A DNA stretch of 64,000 bases from CAVWXT01 sp963759115 (GCA_963759115.1 CAVWXT010000001.1:186001-250000); one strand, 5' to 3'. Counted from the stretch's first letter, positions 28,673 to 40,493 are shown. The notes: a model not told the origin generated them from the letters alone. Translations and numbers: made by a program.

Positions 28673-28912
28673 ATGAAAGTGATTCCACTGAGTGAAGCAA
28701 AAGCCAATTTGAGTCGCTACGGCCGCCTCTGCCATAAGGAGCCGGTGATCGTCACCGTCAACGGCACACCGGTTTTCCAACTCGCTCCGTTGGCCGAGGA
28801 TGACGATCTGATCGCGCGTCTCCTGGAACATAATCCGAAGTTCCGACAAACGCTGAGAAGAAGGTTGGCGGAGGAGCCGCTATCCTCGAAAGAAGCACGG
28901 AAGCGACTGTAA
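28673..28912 (+). CDS. Phd/YefM-type antitoxin
   Basis: 79 aa. MKVIPLSEAKANLSRYGRLC, then EPVIVTVNGTPVFQLAPL, is the Phd/YefM fold that binds operator DNA and wraps a RelE, Doc or PIN toxin. No such toxin follows; the next gene, 14 nt downstream, is an HNH protein. It is an orphan antitoxin, or a regulator of that gene. Confidence 0.75.
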   Translation: MKVIPLSEAKANLSRYGRLCHKEPVIVTVNGTPVFQLAPLAEDDDLIARLLEHNPKFRQTLRRRLAEEPLSSKEARKRL

Positions 28913-28926
28913 TAAGGGCACGAGAT

Positions 28927-30051
28927 ATGGAGTTCCACAAATACGCGACCTTCCGAACGTTGATGGCGCGACACGGCGATGAACGCCAACGGGGCTTTGC
29001 CCGCAAAGTTAGCTCCGACGAATTTCGTAAGGCGGCGATGGAATGGCTTGCGAACGATGCAAACTCTAACAACTCCGACGAATTCAACCAAGGTAGCTTG
29101 GCAATCGCGGAAGCCGTCTGGGTTGCCCTCGATCGCCCCTATTACAACGTGTGGCCTATTGCCGTCTCCCTTGCCCCTTCCGTTGGCCTGAACCTTCGGT
29201 TCTCGCATGTACGACTCCAAAGCCATGCCATTTTGCTGCGATTCGCCAAGGGGCATGAACCACACCATCTTAGAACGGCATTACTGTTTTGGCCCAAGGG
29301 AATGCGAACGATTCAAGTGTTCTCCCATTTTGCGGATGAAGCTGACAGCTTGCTGACGGTGCAGAACGCTTACGAACCCGAAGACACCGTTGAAGACTGG
29401 CTCGCTAAACTTGATCAACACAAATCGGGGGTTGCAGACCATCAGCACTCCGCCGGGGTGTTGATGGTTCGAATGATGGTGTTCATAAGCCTATTGTCCC
29501 AAGGCGAAGACTTCATTACGCCCGTTGTCCTGTCGAAAGACCGGGCAAAGTACGAGTCAACCGAAGACCCTAATGTAAGGCAATGGATTGAAGAACGAGC
29601 CGCGAGAAGGGCGGGGCGAGGATTCGACGTGGGGAAGAGACTTCAGTTTGAGAAGGACGCGTCACCCCATTGGCGCAACCCTCATCTCTGTCTATTCTGG
29701 ACTGGCGAGGGGCGGAGTACGCCCATCATCCAAATGCGTAGTGGCTCAGTCGTGCAACGCGTTAGCATGGCAGACGTGCCCACGGGTTACATGGGACCAG
29801 AGACTTCAGAGGAGGACGCAACACCCGATCTGAAGACCGCGAGAGAATCGATTTCCAAATCCCGGCGATTTGAAATCATGAAGAGGGATGGATTCCGTTG
29901 CCAACTCTGCGGCGCGACTCAAGACCATGGGGTGATTCTTCACGTTGACCACAGAGTGCCACTTGCCAAGGGCGGTTCGCACGAAGATGAGAATCTCTGG
30001 ACCCTATGCGAGCCCTGCAACCTCGGCAAATCTGACAAGACGTTGAATTAG
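28927..30051 (+). CDS. HNH endonuclease-domain protein
   Basis: 374 aa. About 300 N-terminal residues show no recognised domain and lack a signal peptide. The C-terminus is a clear HNH module: RDGFRCQLCGATQDHGVILH, then VDHRVPLAKGGSHEDENLWT and LCEPCNLGKSD, with two zinc-binding CxxC pairs and the HNH His (VDH). Codon use is less GC-rich than in neighbours, suggesting transfer. With the Phd gene just upstream it may be a defence nuclease. Confidence 0.75.
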   Translation: MEFHKYATFRTLMARHGDERQRGFARKVSSDEFRKAAMEWLANDANSNNSDEFNQGSLAIAEAVWVALDRPYYNVWPIAVSLAPSVGLNLRFSHVRLQSHAILLRFAKGHEPHHLRTALLFWPKGMRTIQVFSHFADEADSLLTVQNAYEPEDTVEDWLAKLDQHKSGVADHQHSAGVLMVRMMVFISLLSQGEDFITPVVLSKDRAKYESTEDPNVRQWIEERAARRAGRGFDVGKRLQFEKDASPHWRNPHLCLFWTGEGRSTPIIQMRSGSVVQRVSMADVPTGYMGPETSEEDATPDLKTARESISKSRRFEIMKRDGFRCQLCGATQDHGVILHVDHRVPLAKGGSHEDENLWTLCEPCNLGKSDKTLN

Positions 30052-30147
30052 CAGCGAGTGCGCCCGAAGCAGACGCCGGGGCTGACACACAGAGACGCGA
30101 CCGCCTAAAATTGGCGGCGACACGATAAACCAGAGGGAGCTTAACCG

Positions 30148-30393
30148 ATGAAACTCAAGTTTAAGGGTGGACCGTGGGAAGGGGTGGAGTTTGACGCAGA
30201 TTATGTCCCGGATGCAATTCAATTCCGGCACCTGGTAGCCTCTGCCGAGTACAATCCGGACACGAAAAAAGTCATAATGGCCGCGTACCCCACCGAGCAT
30301 CACCAGTACCTCAAAGCAGACCCTCGCTCAGAGGAGCAAGACTGGGAAGAGTATTTCCATGCCCCAGGTGCGAAAACATGGTGGGAAGAGTAG
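30148..30393 (+). CDS. Small hypothetical acidic protein
   Basis: 81 aa, not recognised. MKLKFKGGPWEGVEFDADYV begins a short soluble protein rich in Asp/Glu and aromatic residues, without signal peptide or membrane segment. AGAGGGAG 8 nt upstream supports the start. It lies in the mobile-looking island after the HNH gene. Confidence 0.6.
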   Translation: MKLKFKGGPWEGVEFDADYVPDAIQFRHLVASAEYNPDTKKVIMAAYPTEHHQYLKADPRSEEQDWEEYFHAPGAKTWWEE

Positions 30394-30466
30394 CTTTAGC
30401 GCTCGCAGGCCGCCCAAGAGGACCGGATAGGCAAGGGAACGGCGGGACATTCCACTTGTTCGTGCG

Positions 30467-30767
30467 TCAGCAAATAGCTCGTTTCACGGACGCCCGCCGC
30501 GCCGTCGCTCTAGGCTGTCGATAGTAACATCCCTTGAGTTCTTTGTCCGATTTTTCAGCGAAGTCGCGGTAAACGAGGTTGTCTGCCTCATTGCGAACCT
30601 TACCGATCGCGTCAAGCGTCTGACGCAGATGCCGCGCAAGCTGACGTTTTGCCGCAGCTCAATTCAAACAAGGACTGGAGTTTGCACAACTCCTCGTGGA
30701 TGCGTTTCAATGATCTGCCAGACTTGACATGCTGTCGCCAAGTCAAACGAGCATACGTCTTGGCCAT
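30467..30767 (-). CDS. Small basic hypothetical protein, frameshifted
   Basis: About 100 aa if one shift near 30662 is bridged. It starts at MAKTYARLTWRQHVKSGRSL (AGGAG 6 nt upstream) and, after the shift, reads AKRQLARHLRQTLDAIGKV and ADNLVYRDFAEKSDKELKG to a TGA at 30467. It is basic and helical, with no known family recognised. Both frames look coding. Confidence 0.45.
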
Positions 30768-30951
30768 GCTGATCTCCTGTTGATATGGATATTGCTGTCG
30801 TCCCCCGCTCGGCCAACGCATGTTCTGGTTGCCACGCTGTGCGACTCTACAGGCTTCCGCGCGAATCCGAATGCCTGTGTTGCGTTGGCCCTGTCAGCGG
30901 GGATCATTTTATGCTATTGCCGGCGGGATTCAAGAGACCAGCGCGCTCACC

Positions 30952-33636
30952 TTATTGTCCCAGTTTCCTGGCCACCTCGCCGGCAAGCGCGAAGAGCTCC
31001 GCCGTCCGCTCCTGGTAGCCCGAACTGAGCAGCCAGTTGTGCCCCGTCACGTTCGGATGGCTTCGCCAATCGCGGGCAACGCTGTACGTTTCCCAGGACT
31101 TGTCGCTGCCCGGCTTGCCGTAATAGAACTGGAGGTTGCTCAAGCTCAGCCACATCATCATGTGCCGTGCCCGGAGATACTCCTCGCAGCGCTTGGCCAG
31201 TTCGGGCCCCAGTTTTGCCGAGCGCCGTGGTCGACCAGCGCCTGTTCGATCGCGATGATCGCCTCGCACTGCTGCACCCCTTCCCGCAGCGCCTCCATTT
31301 GGTTCGTGGCGACGGCCCCGTTCGGCCCCGGGGCCATGATCGCCTCGGGAATGATCAGGTTCCGCCAGTCGCTCTCCGGGTAGCGTTCGTAAGATCGGGC
31401 CGCGCGTTTCCCCTTCTTGTCCGTGATTACCTTCCAGTACTCGGCCCCCACTCGTCCCGGACCACGCTGGGCGCCCGGTGATGCACACCTCGGCCTGTTC
31501 CAGCCAGCGCGTGTTGGGGTGACTCTCGCGGCTGAAGCGGTCGAACTGCGACCAGAGCACCTTGCGGTTCCAGCCGTGGAAGACTGTCGAGGATTCCCTT
31601 GCCTTTGCCGTGGGCGTCGGCGCCGTCGTCGGAGAACCGCACGTCCCACACCACGGCCTGATACGCGATGGGCGCGGTCTTGTACAGCAGCTCGCCTTCG
31701 GCGGGACCGCCGTGCGACTGGATCACCCAGGGCATCCCGTCCGCGACCTCCTTGAAAAACTGCACCTCTTCCTTGGTGGCCCAGGCGTCCATCATAATCC
31801 CCAGCATGGCGATCTTGTCGAGGTTGCGCTTCTCCAGTCGCCGGCGAAGCTCGCGGAAAAGCGGTTGCCACAGCGGCTTGCTCTCCGCCGGCTTGAAATG
31901 CGGAGGCAACGTCACGTTTTCGGTCTTGCCAGTCTGCGCGTCCAGCACGGTGACCTTCGGACCGATCCCGTATTCTCCGCCCACTTTCTGCAGATGTTGC
32001 GCCTCGTCCTTCACTCGGAAGGTGATGCCGTGCGGGCTGTCGGCGGACGACTTGGGAAGCATGTACACGTCCCAGACCACGAAGATCACCGCCTTCGGTT
32101 TGCCCATGTTCTTTTCGGCCACGTCCAGATAACGCTCCATCGTGGAGAAATCGTACTCGTAGCCGTCGCCCTTCTTGATCCAGCGGACCATCGACTCTTC
32201 GTTGCCGAGGTTCGTGTGCGCGATCAGCGGCACATAGACCGTCCGGCTCCCCGTCTCGCCGATGAGCTTGAAGGAGTCCGCGATCATCGCGAAGTGCTTG
32301 TCGGACCAAAGTGGCACGTTGTGTTCGAGGGCCAACGTGTCCGGACACTCGATCATGTCGACCCACGTGCGGAAGTCTTGCGTATCGGGCAGCTTCCAAT
32401 CCACGACTCGCACTTCCACGGGGGCGTCGATCGGCGTCTCTCCCTGCGCCTCGATCTTCACCGTCCCCCGATACGTCCCTGCCTTGACGTTGGCCGGCAC
32501 CTTCACCGTCACCCACACCGGCACGACCGCCCCGGGCACGGGCGTGACGGCCTCGGGCAGATTCTTCTCCCGGTACCACGCCTGCGTCAAAGGTTTCACG
32601 GCCACTTGCTCCGGCGGCTCGGGCGCGAGGGCATTGAATTGCACCGCGTTATACTTGATGTAGGGCAGGAGGATGTTGAGCCTCGTGTTTTCCCGCGGCT
32701 GCTGTTCGCCCCATTCCACGCCGTATCGGATGCGGACGGCCTCGGCCGGAATGCGGCCGCCCTCGCCCACCAGGTCGCCGGCGGTGGCCTTCAGGCCACG
32801 GATCGGCTTGGAAGAACCGACCACGACCTTGCCCGAGAACATGCCGTTCCGCGCGGCCACGATGGTGGCCGGGCGAGGCGATTCCGCTGGGTCGCCGAAA
32901 TCCAAGTTCATATCCACGGCCAGCGGATCGGTCGGCCACACCTGCAGCCCGGCCGGTCGGGTCGCGTTGGGCACGAGTCCCGCCTCACCCGATGCCTTGA
33001 GCCGAATCTGCTTGATCTCGCACGTGTTGAGGTTGTAGACGTCCTGTCCCGTCTCGGCTCCCTCTTTGGGATACGCGGCACGCACGACCTCCAGCCCGAT
33101 CACGTTCACCCCCTTCTTCAGCACGTCGGGCGGAATCTCGCCGTCGACGAGTTTCCGTTCCTCGCCCCCCGGGCCCTCGGCAGAGCTGCTTACCCGCCGT
33201 GATGTGCTCGCGGTGCAGTTCCTTGCCGTTCAAGTACACGACGAGTCCGCCATTGTACGTCACCGAGAGCCGCAATCCCCTGACCGCCGCCGGGTCGGTC
33301 ACGGTGAACTTCCCCCGTAGCACATGCCCTGGCCAAGAGCGCCGTCTTGGGCACCAGCGTCAATGGCCCGCGGTGCCAGAAACGGTCATCGAAGTCCGGC
33401 TTCATCCGGTCGGGTGCCGCCGCCGGCGTCTCGAAGGCCATCCAGCGGCAACTAAACGGCAGTTTCTCCCCTGTCTCCAACACCGGCGGCGCAAGTTGAG
33501 AATGAAACCGCCACACGCCCAGCGTATCCAAGACCACCACTCCCGGCGTCTCCCCCGCCGTCGCCAAGGAGGCCGGCAGCCCGATTCCAATCACCGCGGC
33601 CGTCGCTACCGTCAGTCGAGCCAGAATCTCACGCAT
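30952..33636 (-). CDS. GH123/DUF4091-like secreted protein, paralogue B, frameshifted
   Basis: About 894 aa. It starts at MREILARLTVATAAVIGIGL (33636; AGAGGA upstream), a signal peptide. The domain order is as in paralogue A: MKPDFDDRFWHRGP and YNGGLVVYLNGKELHRE (jelly roll), VWVTVKVPANVKAGTYRG (Ig-like), TWVDMIECPDTLALEHNVPL, YVPLIAHTNLGNEESMVRW, VIFVVWDVYMLPK (barrel) and EALREGVQQCEAIIAIEQAL (C-terminal). Frameshifts lie near 33330, 33185, 31590, 31480 and 31225. It is closer to paralogue D than to A. Likely an exported glycan-active enzyme, inferred. Confidence 0.6.
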
Positions 33637-33893
33637 GGCTTCCTCTGGTGTTGAACGTTTTGTCAGATCGTGCGGCGACAATGCCAAGACTCCTTGGGAT
33701 CCTCGGAAATCGCAAACTTGCGGCGAGGCGGCGGGGGGCTGGCTCTTGGTGGGCCGCCGGGCTGGGGGAGCCCGACGATGAGCGACGCCTGATTCGATTA
33801 TAAGAGATCGAATCGACTTTCTCAAGCATCGAAACTATGCACGCTGGCCAGCGATTTCCCCCCACAATTGAGGCTCCGTCGCCCGATCTGCCT
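33637..33893. other. Intergenic, nothing recognised
   Basis: 257 nt between paralogues B and C. It is low in recognisable signals; no convincing promoter or hairpin was found. Confidence 0.3.
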
Positions 33894-36521
33894 TCACTGC
33901 CGGCCCACCTTCCGCTCCACTTCCCCGGCAAGGGTGAAGAGCTTCTCCGCGCGAGCTTCCCATCCGGAGGCTCAGAAACCAGTAGCTGCCGAGGACCTCC
34001 CGTTCTCCCCCGCCCCGGCACAACTGCACGGCGTGCAATCGTTCCTCCAGGGCCTCGTAACAGCGAGCGACCAGATCGGCGTCGAGCTTGTTTTTCAGTT
34101 TCTCATCGGAGAGGGCGCGCTCGATGGCAATGCGGGCCTCGCACTCCTGAAGTCCCTCGCGGAGGTGCTCATAGCGGCTGGTGACAGCCGCGCCCTCCGC
34201 GGTCGGCGCCAGCATCGCGGTGTAGATATCCAGGTTCCGCCAGTTGCTCTTCGGGTATCGGCTGTACACCCGCATCGCCCGCTGGCCTTTCTTGTCCTTG
34301 AAGACCTTCCAGAACTCGGCGCCCAAGTGCCCGATGCCCCGCTGGTCGCCCGTGATGGCGAACTCGGGCATGACGTCCGCCAGATGGCGGGCTCCGTGTT
34401 TCCCAATTCCTCGTCGCGGTCGTAGAAGGTATAGAGGTCGGGCCGGCGCCAACCCATCAGGCTCGTCGTGTCTTTAGGGTGTTTGCAGTAGACGATGCCC
34501 TGGTAGCCCAAGTTGGCCTTTCCATAGACGCCGTGAGCCGCCACCGCCCAGGGCAACCCCGGCGCGACCTCGGCGAAGAAAGCCAGTTCGTCGTTGTTCG
34601 GCCAGGCGTCGTTGATCATCCCCAGCATCGCCTTCTTTTCCAGGCCGCGGCCGGCCATCCGCTCGCGGAGCTGGTCGAACAACGGCTTCCACAGCGATTT
34701 GCTCTCCGGCGCGAGGTGGCGGGGCAGGGCCACGTTTTCGGCCTTGCCCGTGGCCTTGTCCCAGGCGGTCACGATCGGCCCCTTGCCCTGGAAGAGCCCC
34801 TTCCCTTCCATGTACGACTTATGATAGTCGCGGCCGCTGAATTGTTCCTGCTGGATCATGTAGACTTCCCAGGCGAAGAAGACCACCGTCTTCAGCGGGC
34901 CCAGATTCTTCTCCGCCACGTCCAGGTATTTGTCCATCACGGAGAAGTCGTATTCGTACTGGCTCTCGCCCTTCTTGATCCAGCGGACCATGCTTTCGGC
35001 ATGTCCCTGGTTGGTCTCGGCAATGAGCGGGACGTACACGGCCCGGTTGCCCGAGTCGCTCATCAGCCGGAAGGATCGGGCAATGAGCTCCCAGTGCCTT
35101 TCCGACCAGAGGGGAACACCATACTCCGCGGCCAACGTGTCGGGCGACTGGATTATCCCTACCCACGTCCGGTAATCCTGGGCATCGGGAAGCGCCCAAT
35201 CGGCCACCTTGAGATGCACCGGCACCGTGACCGGCGACTCGTCTTGGGCCGCGATGGTGACCGCGCCCGAGTAGACGCCGGGCTTCGCATCCGCGGGCAC
35301 TCTTACCGTCACCCAAACGCCCGTCACCGCGCCATCCACGAGGGAACGCGAGGTCTTGCTCTTGCTCAAGGGAATCTCGTCCGGCGCAGTCTCCGAAAGA
35401 CAGCCAAGCTCGTCATCCACGTATCCCATCGAACTGAGGTAGCGAAGGGCGTAGTTGTCGCCCCAGGGCAAGGCGTAGCGAACCTGCACCTGCGCCGCCG
35501 GAACGATGCTGCCGGATCCCTGAAGATCACTCGCCGTGACCTTGAGGCGACGGATGGGCTTTGCCGACCCCACCAGCACCTTGCCGGAGAAGGCGCCGTT
35601 CTGCGCCGCGACGATTTCCATCGGGCGGAGCTTTTCGGTGCGGTCGCCCCAGTCCACCACGAAGTCGCTGGCCAGCAGGTTCTGGTTCCAGACCTGGAAT
35701 TCTTGCGGCCGAGAGGCGTTGGGCGTCAGGCCCTCCGCGCCCACGGCCGTCAATCGCGCGTCGTAGAGCATGCCGGGGGGCCAGCGGAAACGCGAGTCGT
35801 TGCCGTTGGCAAGTTTGTATTGATAGACGTCCTTCGAGTAGGGGCGCGGATGATTTCGATCGCCACTACGTTGATCCCCGCGTGCAGAGAGGCTCGACGG
35901 AATCTCGACGTCGCTGAGCACGCGCCGCCGCATCGCCCGCTGGTTGTCCCCGCGGTCGATGTACCGCGCGTTCCAAACCCCGACTCGCGGCGACAGCCCG
36001 CCGTCCTTGCCCAAGAAGACTTCCGGCGGGTAGGGGTCGGCCACGTCGGACCCCTTGGGCACAAAGGCTCGGGCCAGTTCCTGGCCGTTCACGTAGATCA
36101 CCGCCCCACCGTGGAATGCCAGCGACAGCTTGAGGCCCCGCACCTTGGCCGGATCGGCGACGGCGAACTTGCCCCGCAGGCATAGCCGGGCCAAGGAGTG
36201 GTGATAGCCGGTCATGCGGACCATCGCACGCACCCAGCCGCGGTCGTCGAAATCCGGTGCCATCCAGCCGTCCGGCGGCGGAGCAGTCTGCCAATCCGCG
36301 GCTGATTCGGCCGGTGGGAGTGACTTGATCTCGTTATCCACCTGGGCAACCGCTGGCTTGATGGTCTGGTGGACGCGCCAGAAGCTCTCGGCGTCCAAGA
36401 CCACAATCGGCGCCGACCGGGCCTCCTCCGCGGCCCTGCAGTCTTGGCCGTAGAGAGCCGCGAAGAAGACGACGGCCGCACCGACCGACAAGACACATCT
36501 CGGTTTTCGCATGGAATCCAT
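33894..36521 (-). CDS. GH123/DUF4091-like secreted protein, paralogue C, frameshifted near the 3' end
   Basis: About 875 aa from the ATG at 36521 (GAGGG 7 nt upstream); an ATG at 36554 lacks a ribosome site. The signal peptide ends near QDCRAAEEA. Jelly roll: MAPDFDDRGWVRAM and FHGGAVIYVNGQELARA. Ig-like: GVWVTVRVPADAKPGVYSG. Barrel: TWVGIIQSPDTLAAEYGVPL, YVPLIAETNQGHAESMVRW and VVFFAWEVYM. C-terminal: EHLREGLQECEARIAIERAL. A short disturbance near 35870-35850 and shifts near 34400 and 33970 break the frame. It ends WEARAEKLFTLAGEVERKVG. Role as for the other paralogues. Confidence 0.65.
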
Positions 36522-36570
36522 AAAATGGCCCTCGGACGCGTTGTGCGATGCCACAGGTTTCAGGAGGGGA

Positions 36571-39275
36571 TCAATGCTGTGCTACCTTGCGGCTCACCTC
36601 GCCGGCAAGCGTATAGAGTTGCTCGGTGCGAAGCTGCCAGCCCGAACCGAGGAACCAATGGCTGCCGCCGACGTTGGAGCCGCCTCGCCAAGACGAGGCC
36701 ATGTAGGAAGGCCCCCACTTGGCCCCGGGATAGTTGTAGAAGAGTTGCAGATCGCTCAAGCTCAACCACATCATCAGGTGCCGGTTTTGCAGATACTCCT
36801 CGCAACGGCGGACCAGATCGGCCCCCAGCTTGGCCTTGAGGGCCTCGTCGCTTAGGGCTCGCTCAATGACGATGCGGGCCTCACAATCCTGCACGCCCCC
36901 GCGGTAGGCCTCCATTTCGTCGCTGGCTGCGGGTCCGTCCGGCGCCGGCGCCAGGAGCGATTCCGGGATGACCAGCAGCCCCCAGGTGCTCTCCGGGTAG
37001 CGCTCGTGGGTCCGCCCGACGCGCTTGCCGTTCTTGTTCTTGATCACTTTCCAATAGTCGCCGCCCAATCGCCCGTTGCCGCGTTGCGAGCCGGTGATGG
37101 CGGTCTCGGCCAATTGGCGCCAATAAACGTTGGTGGAAGGCTCGCGCGAAAAACGGTCGAATTGGGCGACCAGATCCGGGCGGGACCAGCCCTGATGGCT
37201 CTTGAGGCCCGCTTCGTAGCCGCGGCCGCGGTCGGCCCCGTCATCCGAGAACGTGACCGACCAGACGCGGGCCTGGTAGCCGACCGTGGAGATGCCGTGC
37301 ATCAGCGTTTTCTCGGGCTCCCTCATCCGCGAGAAGTTCACGGCGAATCCCTCGTGCGACTGAACGATCCACGGCAGCCCGCCGGTGAGGTCCTTGAAGA
37401 ATTGGTGCTCCTCCTTGCTGGCGTAAGCGTCACCCTGCATGCCCAGCATCAATTTGTCCGCCAACGCCCGCTTGCCCATCCGGGTCAGGAGTTGGTCGAA
37501 GAGGGGCTGCCAGAGCGGTTTGCTCGCCGAGTCAACATAACGCGGCAGCGTCGCCAATTCCGTCTTCCCCGTGGTGCTATCCAACACCGTCACCATCGGT
37601 CCGCGCCCCGGCGCCGGGCCGCCTTCTGCAATCGCTCGATGACTTCCTTCTGCCGCGATCGCTTTTCGTCCTCCTTGCTCATGTAGACGTCCCAAGCCAC
37701 GAGGATCACGAGTTTGGGCTTGCCCATGTTCCTCTCGGCCACGTCCATGTACCGGTCCAGGATCGAGAAGTCGTAGTCGTAGGCGTCCCCTTTCTTCACC
37801 CACCGCACCATCGTCTCCTCGTTGCCGAGGTTGGTGTGCGCGATCAGTGGGACGTACACCGTCCGGCTGCCCGTCTCTCCGATGAGCCGGAATGACTGCG
37901 CGATGAGTTCCCAATGCTTTTCCGACCAGAGCGGCACGTTGTATTCCAAGGCCAGCGTGTCGGGGCATTGGATCATGTCTACCCAAGTGCGGAAGTCCTG
38001 GGTGTCGGGCAGCGACCAGTCGGCCACGTGGAGGTCGATGGGAACCTGGACCGGTTCCTCTCCTTCGGCCGCCACGCTCACGTTGCCCGCATACCGGCCT
38101 GCCGGGACGTCCGCAGGGACTTTGACGGTGATCCAGATGGGAACCACGGCGCCCTTGAGGGGCTTGATTTCGGCGGCGTTCGGCCAGATCACGGGCCAAT
38201 AATCGTCCGACTTGGTCGCCAATACCGGAAACTCGGCCAGCGGCTTTTCGGCCAGCGCCCCAAGACGCTGGGTATACGTGGGATAGGGCGTGGGAAGCTT
38301 GCGGTTGCCGGCGTTGACCTGCTGGTAGTCGCCCCAGGGAACGCCGTAGCGGATGCGGACGTTGGCGGCGGGAATGGTCCCGCCGGGGCCGCGCATCTCG
38401 GCTGGGATGACCTTCAGATTGCGGATCGGCTTGGAAGAGCCGGCGACGACCTTGCCCGTGAAGGCGCCGTTCCGCGCGCCGGCGATCACGACCGGGCGGA
38501 TCGGCTCGGCCTGGTCGCCGAAATCGACGTCAAGGTCGACGGCCATCGCGTCGGCGTTCCAGACTTGAAGACCTTGGGGACGCACGGCGTTGGGGACCAG
38601 CCCCGCGGTGGCGTCGGAGGTCAGTTTGGCGCTGAGGATCTGGCACGAGTTCTCTTCGTAGACGTTGTCCGTGGTCTGCTCGGCGTACGGTGCCCGGACA
38701 ACCTCCAGGCCCACGACGTTGACGCCCTTTCGGAGCAGGCCGGGCTGGATGGCAAAATCGGTCAGATTGCACTCGGCGCAGGCGGGACCTTCGGCAAGCG
38801 TCTGGCCCGCCGGCAAATGCTCGCGGTGGATTTCCTTGCCATTGAGATAGACGATGAGTCCGCCGCGATAGCCGACGGAGAGCGCCACTCCGCGAACCGC
38901 GGACGGGTCCGTCACGGTGAACTTCCCGCGTAAGCACACCCGCGCCAGCATGGCCGATTTGCAGGCCAGGGTCACCGGCCCGCGGTCCCAGAAGCGGTCG
39001 TCGAAATCGGGACTCATCCAGTCCGACGCTGGTCCCGCGGTCTTCTGGTTCAGCCAGCCGAATTTCTGCTTGACGCTTTCGCCGGAGGCCAGCAGGGGAG
39101 GTTCGATGGTGCAGTGGAACCGCCAGATTCCGTAGGTATTCAACACCATGACCTTGGCGGGCGAGGAGGCCGGAGGCGGCGACTTTTTCTCGGCAGCCAA
39201 CGACGGTGTCGGCATCTGGCCGGCAAGGAGGGTTAACCCCAGGCAAATGGACGAGGCGCATGAGACGATCCGCAT
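36571..39275 (-). CDS. GH123/DUF4091-like secreted protein, paralogue D, one frameshift
   Basis: About 901 aa from the ATG at 39275 (MRIVSCASSICLGLTLLAGQ, signal peptide). It is the best-preserved paralogue, with one shift near 37615 in a GC-rich GGCGCCGGG run. Jelly roll: MSPDFDDRFWDRGP and YRGGLIVYLNGKEIHRE. Ig-like: PIWITVKVPADVPAGRYAG. Barrel: TWVDMIQCPDTLALEYNVPL, YVPLIAHTNLGNEETMVRW, VILVAWDVYM and DKLMLGMQGDAYASKEEHQF. The C-terminus carries RGGVQDCEARIVIERAL and ends LYTLAGEVSRKVAQH. It is the first gene of the C-B direction, 49 nt upstream of C. Confidence 0.65.
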
Positions 39276-39584
39276 AGTCTGCCTTTTGTGCAAGGGAAGC
39301 AAGGGAGGGGGAGGCTGTTCCATTTCTCGGCGGGAGACCGCATCACCGCCGCGATGCGCGGCTTGGCCTTGGCCCTTGGCTGTCGTATACTGGTTCTTGC
39401 TTCACAGCCAGGCCTGGCCGGGATTATGTAATGGCGGGAGCGGTCGGGTACAATATATACGATCTTAGCCCGGCGAGCCCCTGATAGCAACTCGTTGCCC
39501 CGACCGTAGCAGGCACACGCCGTGTGTCGTCCGCTGGGGTGCGCTGCGTTTTCAAGGTACGGGCGATGCATCCGTGAGTCTTCT
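39276..39584. other. Divergent promoter region
   Basis: 309 nt between paralogue D and the Fe-S protein gene. GGGTACAATATATAC at about 39446-39460 holds a TACAAT -10-like hexamer about 125 nt before the Fe-S gene; no good -35 was seen. No gene is supported. Confidence 0.35.
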
Positions 39585-40487
39585 ATGAACCGACCCTTGA
39601 TGATCGTTTCCGGCGAAGAGACTCCCGACGCCCCGAATGCGATGGAACGGGCCGTGATCGGGCTGTGCCGCGAGCGCGGCCTGGACTGCTTGTTGATTCC
39701 GCACTTGTACCATGTGTCCGATTCGAGCGGCCTGTGGCAGAAGTTGGCGGAGCGCATCCGTGATTCCGCGTTGCTGTGCTGGCTTCACCCGCGTCCAGTC
39801 CGCTGGCTCTTGCGACAACGTCAGGTGGCCGGCGAGGGGCTCGTGATTCTCAACCTGAACGACTTCCCGGACGCCGAATCGGTCGTCGGCCGAGCGATCG
39901 AGGCGTTGCAGGCCGGGCCGCAAAGCGCGACGTCCTTTGAGCGGCGAGCCGCAGAGCCGGATTCCCCGCCTGGTGCAACAGAGCGATTTCCGGAAGCGAC
40001 GCGGCCGCGATGGTATCCGGTCATCGACGGATCGCGTTGCGTCAATTGCCAGCATTGCCTGCAATTCTGCCTGTTTGGCGTGTATGAGTTGGGCGCGGAG
40101 GGACGGGTGGCGGTCTGCAATCCCGACCAGTGCAAGCCGGGCTGCCCGGCCTGTGCCCGCATCTGCCCCGAAAGCGCGATCATGTTCCCGCTCTACCGGA
40201 AGGATGCCGCCATTGCGGGCGCGCCGGGACGGTTCGTGACCTTGGACGCGGCCGCACGGAAGATGTTCTACACCCGAAGCGGGCAGCCGTGTCCGGTGTG
40301 CGGCATGACGACCGACCGGAAGTCGCAGACCGCAGCCGCCGACGGCAATGCCTGCCCGGAGTGTGGCCGCCTTCAGCCGGCCGAGCCCCCGGCCGCTGAC
40401 GCCGCCCCCTCGGCCAATCGGTTGCCGTTCGACGATCTGGACGACCTGGTCGATCGGTTGGACGAACAGATGCAGCGGAGACGTTGA
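39585..40487 (+). CDS. 4Fe-4S ferredoxin-like protein
   Basis: 300 aa from the ATG at 39585; an upstream extension of the frame is unlikely. The N-terminal 140 residues have no recognised domain. The middle is a di-cluster ferredoxin: C152-C155-C158-C162 (CVNCQHCLQFC) and a second cluster in CKPGCPACARICPES (C183, C187, C190, C194). The C-terminus has a zinc-ribbon-like pair, CPVCG (236-240) and CPECG (257-261). It lies 6 nt upstream of a radical SAM gene and probably supplies electrons to it. Confidence 0.75.
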   Translation: MNRPLMIVSGEETPDAPNAMERAVIGLCRERGLDCLLIPHLYHVSDSSGLWQKLAERIRDSALLCWLHPRPVRWLLRQRQVAGEGLVILNLNDFPDAESVVGRAIEALQAGPQSATSFERRAAEPDSPPGATERFPEATRPRWYPVIDGSRCVNCQHCLQFCLFGVYELGAEGRVAVCNPDQCKPGCPACARICPESAIMFPLYRKDAAIAGAPGRFVTLDAAARKMFYTRSGQPCPVCGMTTDRKSQTAAADGNACPECGRLQPAEPPAADAAPSANRLPFDDLDDLVDRLDEQMQRRR

Positions 40488-40493
40488 TTGCCC

